A DNA stretch of 21,734 bases, taken from a virus. The stretch lies in IMG/VR virus record IMGVR_UViG_3300006928_000112, positions 1 through 21,734 of that record, one strand, 5' to 3'. This document shows positions 5,980-13,929 of this stretch, piece by piece (positions within the stretch are counted from its first letter, which is position 1; each line of letters opens with the position of its first letter). Both the position numbers and the translations under genes were made by a program. The notes below the pieces were generated by a model, which saw nothing but the letters and a program-made list of their open reading frames with translations, was not told where the DNA came from and made no database searches.

Positions 5980-7541
5980 TGGCAACTAAAAAGAATACAC
6001 CTGGCGAGTTTTATATCACGGAACTCACTGTACAGAATTATCAAGGTTTGTTATTTGACATATCTGATAAGTGGGTGATGATTGATATATTTGAATCAAT
6101 ATATGATCCCACTGTTGAGTTTCAGGTAGTGATCAATGATGCTGTTGGCCTGCTTGAGACCATTCCATTTTTGGGTGAGGAGAAAATATTCTTCACTTTC
6201 CACACAGGTGATCAGCAGAAGTCTATTCGCAGAATATACAATGTCTTCAAACTGTCTGACATGAAAGATGGGACAGGTGTGCAGACCATATACAGACTTC
6301 ATTGCGTCTCACCTGAGGCAATGCTGAATACTCGACTGCGAGTCTACAGTAACTATTCATTGACACGATATTCAGATATGGCCCAAGCCATATACAATGA
6401 GTATTTTCAGAGGGAACTCCAATCCTTATTCTCAAGACACTATGAGAAGGAGTTCAATATTGAGCCAACGGCAGGGCAATATACGATTGCATTCCCTGGT
6501 TCACGACCTTTTGAGGCAATGGAGATGTGTGCACGTAGGTCGACGACGGCAGTTGATCCAAGGAACATACCTGGAGCATTATTTTTCTTTTGGGAAACTT
6601 TGCATGGGTACTACTTTAGAAGTCTTGAGACCATCATGCTAAGAGCATCAAGGTTGAGGACAGAGGGTGTGCTTGATGAGATACCAAGGTACTTTGTTAG
6701 ACCTAAAAATAGAGGTGGAGTTGAAGAGGAAGATTTTACAACTGTTGATTCTTTTGAGTATAGTAACTATTTTGACACACTAAGGGGTATGACTGATGGT
6801 ATGTTTACCCGTAAGTTTCTTGGCCATAACCTATTTAACATGACTGTTGAAGAGACTGAATACCTCTATGATAGGGATGGGTTAAAGGAAGCACACATGA
6901 ATGGACCCAGTATTTTGGCTTCTTCTAAATCAATGGGACTTGCTCCTGAGGGCACTGAACTAAAGGGTTCAAAGCATAATAAGTTTGCTCATGTTGAATA
7001 CTATCCAGTTAGTGGTAGTGGTTACAGCACCACGTTTGTCAATAAGGCAGAGCATTGGAAAGTCCATAGAGGTTCGCAGATGGAGCAACTCAAATCTCTC
7101 AACCTTGAGGTACGTATACCAGGTGATGATAGAGTTGAGTCAGGGACAGTTATTTTACTCGACATCAAGTCCAAAATACCATTTGATGAGTCAAGCACAG
7201 AGAGTTTAAGGTCAGGGGCATTCATGGTGACAGGTGTACACCATCAGTTTTTTGGTGACACCTATTCAATGAAACTTGACCTCGCAAAAGATTCCTATGA
7301 GGGAAATCTGAATGACGTGTTCTTCAAACCAAATCCAAACCAGCAGATTGACCCTGAGACGCAGGTGCCTTTGTCACATAGTGAAGCCAAGACACCTTCA
7401 ACGATACCAACAAGAAGCAAGGGTCGAGGCACAGATGATAATGACACAGATGAGAAAATGTATAAGATATTTTCATTCGCAAAGGATCAGGGTGATCCAG
7501 TTCCAACAGGACCACGTGCAAGGGAGGTTGAAGAGCGATGA
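5979..7541 (+). CDS. gp27: gp27-like baseplate central hub protein
   Basis: The 520-aa protein starts GEFYITELTVQNYQGLLFDI, then MIDIFESIYDPTVEFQVVIN and a GLLETIPFLGEEKIFF block (about 52-67). This is the N-terminal tube-like domain signature of gp27-type hub proteins. T4 gp27 is 391 aa, so there are about 130 extra residues, mainly a polar C-terminal tail (about 440-520, rich in D, E, T, S). A typical late strand pair is SGAFMVTGVHHQFFGDTYSM near 410-430. A gp27 trimer forms the collar that adapts sixfold tube symmetry to the threefold gp5 spike. It sits directly before gp5 and overlaps it by 4 nt (ATGA), consistent with coupled synthesis of the two partners. There is no clear ribosome binding site at its own TAATG start. 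Confidence 0.75.
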   Translation: MATKKNTPGEFYITELTVQNYQGLLFDISDKWVMIDIFESIYDPTVEFQVVINDAVGLLETIPFLGEEKIFFTFHTGDQQKSIRRIYNVFKLSDMKDGTGVQTIYRLHCVSPEAMLNTRLRVYSNYSLTRYSDMAQAIYNEYFQRELQSLFSRHYEKEFNIEPTAGQYTIAFPGSRPFEAMEMCARRSTTAVDPRNIPGALFFFWETLHGYYFRSLETIMLRASRLRTEGVLDEIPRYFVRPKNRGGVEEEDFTTVDSFEYSNYFDTLRGMTDGMFTRKFLGHNLFNMTVEETEYLYDRDGLKEAHMNGPSILASSKSMGLAPEGTELKGSKHNKFAHVEYYPVSGSGYSTTFVNKAEHWKVHRGSQMEQLKSLNLEVRIPGDDRVESGTVILLDIKSKIPFDESSTESLRSGAFMVTGVHHQFFGDTYSMKLDLAKDSYEGNLNDVFFKPNPNQQIDPETQVPLSHSEAKTPSTIPTRSKGRGTDDNDTDEKMYKIFSFAKDQGDPVPTGPRAREVEER

Positions 7542-9484
7542 TGTATCCTAGTTTTAATTGGTGGACTGGCGTAGTTGAGAACAGACATGACCCTCTGAAG
7601 ATGGGTCGTTGTAAGGTTAGGATTGTTGGTTATCATTCTCCAGATATGAGAAAGATGCCATCTGATTCACTACCATGGGCAGTCCCAATGATGCCTATCA
7701 ACTCTGCTGCTCAGACTGGTGTTGGATGGTCTCCAACAGGTCCAGTTGAGGGCACTTGGGTTGTTGGTTTCTTTCGTGATGGGGAGGATGGTCAAGAACC
7801 TGTAATGATGGGAACACTCCCAGGTATACCTCGGCAGGGTGGCTCAAAACAAGGTGGCCCATTCAAGGACAATCGATGGCGTAACGTCGAGTCAATGTAT
7901 GAGGCGACTGGTGACCCTGATAATCCAATAGCAAAGAACACAAAGACAGGTAATCCTGACTTGGATGGGGCAATACCAAAACGACCTGCTTCACTATTAT
8001 ACATTGAAGAAGGTACTCCCATTGATTCAGCAGGAACAATGTTCCAGTTAAAGAATGAGATTGTTTCATGGGACTTTGATCCAACTCCATATCCAAGTGG
8101 TAGACTGATCAATGTGCCAACAATGCCAAGAGTGAGTTTGGGTTACGATGATGCTCGGGCAGCACACGGGTTTAAACAAGATCCCAACTATTCAACCAAG
8201 TTAAAGGATGTATCCAACCTTGAAAAGTCTCAAGTATATCTAAAAGAGACTACAAGACAGTCACTTGGTTCATTTCAAACTGCACGTTCAACCTCACTTG
8301 CTGCTCAGAATGTACCACTAAGTTTCCAAGAGCCAAAGAGTTTCTATAAAGCAAAGTATCCATACAATCATGCAAGGGAAAGCGAATCAGGACACTTGGT
8401 TGAGGTTGATGATACACCAAAGTCTGAACGTATGTCTTGGCAACATCGGATGGGGACATTTACAGAGTTTGGTCCCAATGGTTATAGGTTTAACAGAACA
8501 CATGGAGATCAGTACGACACCACGGTGGGGGATAACTATGAGGGCACGTTAGGAATCAAGGCAGTCACTGCAAGAGGTATCCACATGGCTGCGACGACGT
8601 CAGAGATTGTGATGAAAGGTCTTGGATCTGCTGAGGTAAATATTGAAACCAACACTGGTAACATGAATCTTTTCTCAGGTGGTTTCGTAAAGTTGAGTTC
8701 AAAAAGGGGCATGATCATAGACAGTGATGGTGGAGACAACGGCATCATACAATTTAGAACCAAAGAGTTGGATGTCCTGGCGACTGGTAATTCAAGGATT
8801 GAGACCTCAAAGGCATTTGATGTTCAAGGCAATACTATCAAGATGAAGGCATCATCCAAAATGGAATTTTCCTCAATGGGTAACCTTAATCTTGCTCCTA
8901 AGTTTGGCTTCATGGTCAAAGGTGGTTACAGTAAAGAGTTTTATACCAATGAGTTTATTGGTACAGGCAGACTGCCTTTCACAGACTGGACTGGTAAAGA
9001 GATTGAGACCATGATGGGCAATATTGCTCTCAAGGTGAATACTGCGAACCCAAAACTTGGTGCGATTGAGTTGATGGTCAAAACTGCTCCCATACCTGAG
9101 GGTATCGACCTCCCAACCAACGTCATGGGTATGACTTATCTAAAATTAAACCCACTTGGAACGCAGGGCATATTGATGGGTTCACCAACTTACATCTCAA
9201 GGGGAACTCCTGCGACACCAACACCTTTGATCTCAGATGATGGGATTATTAATACGTATACAGCCAAGGCAGTGACAATAGTCAAGTCAGGGGCAGTTAC
9301 GATGTTGGACGCACCCTTCCATTTTATTGGAGGTATTGGTATTGAACCAGCAGTTTTAGGTTTACAGTTTGCGACAGAATACGCATCACACATGCACTTG
9401 ACGCCATCAGGACCAAGTAGTCCTCCGACGACCGCAGCGAAGATCATGGCATGTTTAAGTAAGAAAATTTTCTTGGCAGGATAA
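7538..9484 (+). CDS. gp5: gp5-like central spike protein without a lysozyme domain
   Basis: The 648-aa protein begins with a gp5 OB-fold domain: WWTGVVENRHDPLKMGRCKV (about 8-27), LPWAVPMMPINSAAQTGVGW and EGTWVVGFFRDGEDGQEPVM (about 1-100). A VgrG/gp5-type transition follows: ESESGHLVEVDDTPKSERMS near 280-299, then HRMGTFTEFGPNGYRFNRTH. A repetitive beta-prism needle region spans about 320-480. The C-terminus has a His/Pro-rich HMHLTPSGPSSPP. T4 gp5 (575 aa) carries a T4-lysozyme-like domain between OB fold and needle; here residues 100-275 show no catalytic E-D-T pattern and no lysozyme helices. The spike should pierce the outer membrane. Either of two adjacent ATGs could be the start. Confidence 0.8.
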   Translation: MMYPSFNWWTGVVENRHDPLKMGRCKVRIVGYHSPDMRKMPSDSLPWAVPMMPINSAAQTGVGWSPTGPVEGTWVVGFFRDGEDGQEPVMMGTLPGIPRQGGSKQGGPFKDNRWRNVESMYEATGDPDNPIAKNTKTGNPDLDGAIPKRPASLLYIEEGTPIDSAGTMFQLKNEIVSWDFDPTPYPSGRLINVPTMPRVSLGYDDARAAHGFKQDPNYSTKLKDVSNLEKSQVYLKETTRQSLGSFQTARSTSLAAQNVPLSFQEPKSFYKAKYPYNHARESESGHLVEVDDTPKSERMSWQHRMGTFTEFGPNGYRFNRTHGDQYDTTVGDNYEGTLGIKAVTARGIHMAATTSEIVMKGLGSAEVNIETNTGNMNLFSGGFVKLSSKRGMIIDSDGGDNGIIQFRTKELDVLATGNSRIETSKAFDVQGNTIKMKASSKMEFSSMGNLNLAPKFGFMVKGGYSKEFYTNEFIGTGRLPFTDWTGKEIETMMGNIALKVNTANPKLGAIELMVKTAPIPEGIDLPTNVMGMTYLKLNPLGTQGILMGSPTYISRGTPATPTPLISDDGIINTYTAKAVTIVKSGAVTMLDAPFHFIGGIGIEPAVLGLQFATEYASHMHLTPSGPSSPPTTAAKIMACLSKKIFLAG

Positions 9485-9485
9485 T

Positions 9486-9962
9486 ATGGCACTAATACCA
9501 GCACAGATGCAAGCATCATGGGCACCTTTGAATGCCCCAAGTACAAGTGGGAGTTTGACTGCTGAAATCATAATGACAGGATTTCAGGGGTATGCTATGG
9601 CAGCACAGAACTCAATGGGATTCCCTGTTACTGCTATGCCAGGATTCTCAGCAGGTAAGGCACAACTCAAGGCAGCAATGGCTGCACCAATACCATCAGG
9701 TGCTTTGCTTGCCGCAACAATCACTGGGGCAATATCAACTGCATGGGGTTCAGTGATGACTCAGTTTCAGACGAGTCCAGTGATACATGTGCCACCAAGT
9801 TTACAAGGACAGTTAGCAGGGGCACTCGCAGCACCAATCCCTGCAGGAGCACTTTTCATTAATGCGTTGATGAATGCAATTCACACGTATGTATCGACCA
9901 GCAATATCATTGGAGTGATACCGGGATCTCCACCTGTTCCATTTGCTGGGCCACCATTATAA
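9486..9962 (+). CDS. Small three-repeat protein after gp5, candidate spike-tip or hub accessory
   Basis: I do not recognise this 158-aa protein. It is Ala/Pro/Gly-rich, has no Cys, and contains three copies of an about 49-residue unit. The anchors are APSTSGSL (17-24), APIPSGAL (67-74) and APIPAGAL (116-123). Each is followed by a helix-like hydrophobic stretch and then a Pro/Val-rich segment (FPVTAMPGF, SPVIHVPPS, GVIPGSPPV). The start follows AGGA with 5-nt spacing, one base after the gp5 stop. In T4 the position after gp5 is taken by gp5.4, a PAAR spike-tip protein. PAAR proteins are single chains with pseudo-threefold symmetry that cap a trimer, so a chain with three internal repeats here is suggestive. 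I see no PAAR motif or zinc ligands, so this role is inference only. Confidence 0.75.
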   Translation: MALIPAQMQASWAPLNAPSTSGSLTAEIIMTGFQGYAMAAQNSMGFPVTAMPGFSAGKAQLKAAMAAPIPSGALLAATITGAISTAWGSVMTQFQTSPVIHVPPSLQGQLAGALAAPIPAGALFINALMNAIHTYVSTSNIIGVIPGSPPVPFAGPPL

Positions 9963-9970
9963 GAAATATT

Positions 9971-10579
9971 ATGGAAAAGAAACATCGACAAGTCTACAAG
10001 GAACACTACGGTGATATACCACCAAACTGTGATATTCACCATTTGATTCCTACATACAAGTGTAAACAGATTGGGATTGATCCAAACTTTCCTGAAAACC
10101 TGATTGCTGTTACACGGGAAGAACATATTGCTATTCACCTTGACAGATATTTTAGGAAAGGGAACAAGAAAGACCTCAAAGCATGGAGAATTTTAAAGGC
10201 AGCAAAGAATATTTTTGAGGGTGGTGAATATATGCGTGAGTGGTATCAGACAGAAGCAGGTGAAAAGAATAGAGCAAAAAAGGCAGTTGATTTAGGAAAG
10301 AGAAATAAGGTGATGAAGTTTTTTGGTGAAGATAACGCAATGAATAAGCCAGGAGTTCGAGAGTCACACGCAAAAGGACAGGCAAAGGTTGATTGGGTAG
10401 CAGTTGGATTAAAAAATAAGGAAACAGAGGGTTGGGCGAAATCGCAAGATGATCTAAACCAAAGATTGAAAGAAGATAATCCAAACAAAATACTGGTTGA
10501 ATGTCTCACTTGTAACAAAACAGGGGCAGCACCAGGTATGAAAAGGTGGCATAAAAATCACGAAATAAGAGTTATTTAA
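9971..10579 (+). CDS. Free-standing HNH homing endonuclease
   Basis: The 202-aa protein has an N-terminal HNH/beta-beta-alpha-metal motif at about residues 20-56: CDIHHLIPTYKC, then FPENLIAVTREEHIAIHLDR. His23/His24, the Asn of PENL and the His of EEHIAIH are the likely metal and catalytic residues. A NUMOD3-like DNA-binding motif follows (GEDNAMNKPGVRESHAKG, about 117-134). The C-terminus has a zinc-finger-like CLTCNKTGAAPGMKRWHKNH with C-x2-C-x12-H-x2-H spacing. Such genes are common intergenic passengers in T4-like phages and cut neighbouring sequence in competitors lacking them. It is inserted precisely between two structural genes, 8 nt after one and 1 nt before the next, with a poor ribosome binding site and A-rich codons. 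It is not part of the virion. Confidence 0.88.
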   Translation: MEKKHRQVYKEHYGDIPPNCDIHHLIPTYKCKQIGIDPNFPENLIAVTREEHIAIHLDRYFRKGNKKDLKAWRILKAAKNIFEGGEYMREWYQTEAGEKNRAKKAVDLGKRNKVMKFFGEDNAMNKPGVRESHAKGQAKVDWVAVGLKNKETEGWAKSQDDLNQRLKEDNPNKILVECLTCNKTGAAPGMKRWHKNHEIRVI

Positions 10580-10580
10580 T

Positions 10581-13500
10581 ATGGGTGTATTTAAACAAGA
10601 CGAAGCAAATAAGGCAGACAAGGCACTGATTGATGGACCAGCAATGTTGGTTGATTCAAGACAACGTGTGCTTTCAGATATTATGGTCACAGAGGAGTTG
10701 TTCTCAGAACCAACTTACGAAACTTCTGTATCAGCACCACTATCATATCGTAAACCTTATGACTCAGCAGACTTTACTTGGGGCAGTGACCCTGAGAACT
10801 TGTCTTTCAGTTCATCAACTTATGGAACTGGAGTAACGACGCAAGCAAAGGCATTGACGGCACTGGGTAAAAAACTGACAGTGTTGCATGGTTATCACCA
10901 GGATCAGTCTTTGTACTTTGAGTATGGCAACATTATTGAGATGACTACGCCACCTGACCTTTACCTCTCAAATCTGTTTGAGGTTTCAGTTCAGATAGTT
11001 GACCTGGATCAGAATCAAGAGATCATTTTGAGTAATGATGTTGATTCCACAATGAACATAGATGGTAATACTTTTTCAACCTATGTAGGGAATTATTACC
11101 TCGCACAAAAATATGAGACAGGTGAACTGTACAACCTTGATGATGACCTTACAGTTTATACAGTTCCAGCACCTTATCTTCCCAAAAATGTGGTCAATGG
11201 TGAACCAGTTCAACAAGGGACTGATCCAAATGATCCTGCTGCATTGACTGACACAAGGTTTGATTTCTATCAATCAAATAGTGGTATCACTGTGATGGAT
11301 GTTTATGTACCTGAGCAGTATTGGGAAACTCAGTTGAACTCTGTATCAAACAATCTTTCATTTATCGCATCTGAGACACTGCTCTCAAAAAATCATACCA
11401 TGACCGTAAGTGAAGTTGGTGGAATGAATGTTGAGACAATGACAGTCAACCTTAATTCTATTGGCTTATCAAACACGACTGATGGTGTTGCTTTTCAGCC
11501 AGGTGATTACGTCAAGGGCATCTCATCAGGTGCTTTTGGTTATATTGGTGGCAATGAGAAGAAGTTTAGATGGTCAAGAGAGGGTGAAGGTGTCTTTATA
11601 TCAAACACTGAGACAATCGATGGTTATGATCAAGATGCATGGTCACAGCAATATGCGACAATGAACTGTATTAGTTATTTGTCACCAGACCCAGGTGGTG
11701 AGTATCCAGGCAAACTTATTTTATATAACTCTCTTGCCAATGGTTGCTCCAACACACTGACGGGTGCTACACAAAATACGACCAATACTGAGCATACAAC
11801 CTTTCCACCAATACTTGGAAAAACTTTAGTGTTGAGGAGGCATACTGCACATGATGCGAATACACCTGAGCATACCAATGCCCTGCTTGGAATTGTAAGT
11901 GGACGAGGTATGCAAATCAACTATGATTGGTATACAGGAAACAACAGGCATGATAATGCAGACAACACTGTAAGTACATTTACAACATCATATGATAGCA
12001 TTACCAAAATGAATCAGACTGATTGGGAGGCATATTTGGGTTGGTTCTCAAACACCCAGAATGAGATTACAAGGTCAGCAAAACGTAATGAGTATGTTTC
12101 ATCTCAGGCAAATACAGGTTCAGGTGATGCAACCTACTCATCAAATCGAAGTACGGTAAGAGACACAGAACACTATCACAGATTAGAATATAATCCATTT
12201 TATCCAAGGGCAGATGACCTGCCTGATGCAAGTGCTCCTTATGCGGGCAACTTTGTATATTGGGATGGCACACTTAACAAGGACTCAAATGGTGCACCTC
12301 AAGGTGGAATCGCCTTTGCTGTTCATAGTGAGTTGAGATGGAGGGGGTTACCAAACCCATTTCTCAGTGGTTATGATTATGCAAATGCTTATCACCAAAC
12401 CACACATAAGTTAGTGCCAGGATATTTAAACTCAGGTAATGCCAATGATGAGGTCACGACTCTCAATGAGATTTATAATCTAAGAGCACCCAACGCACTT
12501 GATGCAGGATTCTCAAGACTGGTTGAGGGCAGAGATGATGGCAACCAATCAGCAGGTGCAGGTCAAGCATTAAATGATTCATGGAAGTGGGTAACTGATG
12601 GTGATTTTGTTACAACATCATCCATTGGACCAGGGCAAACAGTCAATGGTGTCTCAACTTTATTCTTTGATGCGACTGCTGATTCATTTGTGATTCCAGG
12701 TTCAACAAGTAGTGGGAACTCAACCTATACACCGTATAGGAATGCAGATATTTACAATCCTGCAGACCCTGCTGCGGGACTGGTTGTTGAGGATCATCAT
12801 GCTACTATCTCAAATCCAAGCACCATATGGTCAAGAAATCATACAGCAAATATAAGTCCAGCAACAGGTGAGAACTCAGGTTGTGGTGGTAAGAATTATG
12901 AGGCAGGTACTTACTATAAAATATCAAATGGTAAAGTGTTTGTAGTGACTGCTGCCCATAATGGAGTAACGCCAGTTACGCAGACAACCAATGATGCAAC
13001 CACAGGTATTTCAACGACTATTACTTTATATTACAGACATTTTCTTAAGTTTACACAACAGGAATATCAAACTGACTTAAATATAATATACAGGTATCTC
13101 CAGTCAAATGACTTTACTGCTTTCAGGGCAATGAGGGATAGACTGGTCAACCCTGACTCAACTGCGAATACTTCAGCAGGTGATCCATATTCACTGGTGG
13201 GGTTTGTTGATCCTTTTTACGAGGACTATCAACCAAATCAGGTAAACACGCAGTCAGGTGAGGCATTGTATCTACATGGCCCATCAAAGAACACTTTACA
13301 AAACAAAGATGCAGCATTTGGAATGTATGTTGTTTGGCTATATGAGAGGATGGATGATTTAAGAGTCGCCCATCAAAATTATAGGAATGGGTATACAGCA
13401 TCAACCTCTGCGCAAACAGTAACAATGCCTTGGACAAACCAAGATTGGTATGAAGCATTATACCGTTTTAAATTTGTCTTGGGAGAATACATCAATAGTT

Positions 13501-13733
13501 TACGTTCAAGAATCGGATATCCAATCGACAACTCATCAGGCATCAACTGGAATGGTGGTGCTGGATTTAGTGCTGAGGGGTATTCACAAATTATGTATAA
13601 CACCATAGAAGTCCTATTAGGGGATGATACGGGAACAATACCAAAGGTACAAAGTGCGCTTAAAAATATCGGCAGCATCTACGACGATGTTATCAAAAAC
13701 CGTAAAAAGTACCGAACCTTCGCCGAGAACTGA
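10581..13733 (+). CDS. Large virion structural protein of unknown function
   Basis: This 1050-aa protein is rich in Asn, Thr, Ser, Tyr and Gly and poor in Cys, the composition of beta-rich extracellular or fibre-like phage proteins. There is no signal peptide or membrane segment. Notable stretches are a Tyr/Asn/Pro-rich middle (HHRLEYNPFYPRADDLPDAS, then LRWRGLPNPFLSGYDYANAY, about residues 530-610) and a C-terminal helix-like end (PKVQSALKNIGSIYDDVIKN). I recognise no domain. It lies between gp5 and gp25 among baseplate genes, so a baseplate-associated or short-fibre role is likely. Its ribosome binding site is probably AAGAG within the end of the HNH gene, about 9 nt before the ATG, which suggests its upstream region was adapted after insertion of that gene. 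The last 47 nt overlap the next small gene in another frame. Confidence 0.75.
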   Translation: MGVFKQDEANKADKALIDGPAMLVDSRQRVLSDIMVTEELFSEPTYETSVSAPLSYRKPYDSADFTWGSDPENLSFSSSTYGTGVTTQAKALTALGKKLTVLHGYHQDQSLYFEYGNIIEMTTPPDLYLSNLFEVSVQIVDLDQNQEIILSNDVDSTMNIDGNTFSTYVGNYYLAQKYETGELYNLDDDLTVYTVPAPYLPKNVVNGEPVQQGTDPNDPAALTDTRFDFYQSNSGITVMDVYVPEQYWETQLNSVSNNLSFIASETLLSKNHTMTVSEVGGMNVETMTVNLNSIGLSNTTDGVAFQPGDYVKGISSGAFGYIGGNEKKFRWSREGEGVFISNTETIDGYDQDAWSQQYATMNCISYLSPDPGGEYPGKLILYNSLANGCSNTLTGATQNTTNTEHTTFPPILGKTLVLRRHTAHDANTPEHTNALLGIVSGRGMQINYDWYTGNNRHDNADNTVSTFTTSYDSITKMNQTDWEAYLGWFSNTQNEITRSAKRNEYVSSQANTGSGDATYSSNRSTVRDTEHYHRLEYNPFYPRADDLPDASAPYAGNFVYWDGTLNKDSNGAPQGGIAFAVHSELRWRGLPNPFLSGYDYANAYHQTTHKLVPGYLNSGNANDEVTTLNEIYNLRAPNALDAGFSRLVEGRDDGNQSAGAGQALNDSWKWVTDGDFVTTSSIGPGQTVNGVSTLFFDATADSFVIPGSTSSGNSTYTPYRNADIYNPADPAAGLVVEDHHATISNPSTIWSRNHTANISPATGENSGCGGKNYEAGTYYKISNGKVFVVTAAHNGVTPVTQTTNDATTGISTTITLYYRHFLKFTQQEYQTDLNIIYRYLQSNDFTAFRAMRDRLVNPDSTANTSAGDPYSLVGFVDPFYEDYQPNQVNTQSGEALYLHGPSKNTLQNKDAAFGMYVVWLYERMDDLRVAHQNYRNGYTASTSAQTVTMPWTNQDWYEALYRFKFVLGEYINSLRSRIGYPIDNSSGINWNGGAGFSAEGYSQIMYNTIEVLLGDDTGTIPKVQSALKNIGSIYDDVIKNRKKYRTFAEN

Positions 13734-13929
13734 TGAAGGTAAGGCACCAACGACTGATTGGCATAAACCAGATTGGTCAATGCATAGAAAACATGCAGAA
13801 GAGTTGCATGAATTTTATGACAGGATTCAGAAACTAAAAACCCAGGTCGAAGAGACCAAGGAAGATATTTACAATGGCAGAAAACTGGCAGAGTCTGAAC
13901 TTAGGGCAGGGGAACACCAAGGCAATTAA
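13687..13929 (+). CDS. Small coiled-coil protein overlapping both neighbours
   Basis: An 80-aa frame starts at ATG 13687 inside the end of the 1050-aa gene and ends 56 nt inside the 1536-aa gene. The region 13734-13873 is covered by no other plausible gene. The N-terminal 30 residues are Ser/Thr/Pro/Lys-rich. Residues about 30-75 form a charged amphipathic helix with heptad-like spacing (HAEELHEFYDRIQKLKTQVE), likely a coiled coil. No good ribosome binding site precedes 13687. An in-frame ATG at 13624 (AGGGG only 3 nt upstream) would give 101 aa with a larger overlap, and translation may be coupled to the upstream gene. I do not recognise the family. A small structural or chaperone partner of one of the two large proteins is a reasonable guess. 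Confidence 0.6.
   Translation: MLSKTVKSTEPSPRTDEGKAPTTDWHKPDWSMHRKHAEELHEFYDRIQKLKTQVEETKEDIYNGRKLAESELRAGEHQGN

Noticed and set aside
9380-9484. PAAR-like tip within the gp5 C-terminus (HMHLTPSGPSSPP)
   Set aside because: There is one short His/Pro-rich stretch only; the repeated PAAR motifs of a genuine tip domain are not present.
9190-9546. Minus-strand open frame of 118 codons across the gp5 end
   Set aside because: It spans the junction of two well-supported plus-strand genes and has composition typical of antisense translation.
13733-13804. ATG overlapping the stop of the 1050-aa gene (TGATG)
   Set aside because: Although it looks like a coupled start, this frame closes after about 24 codons and has no sensible protein.
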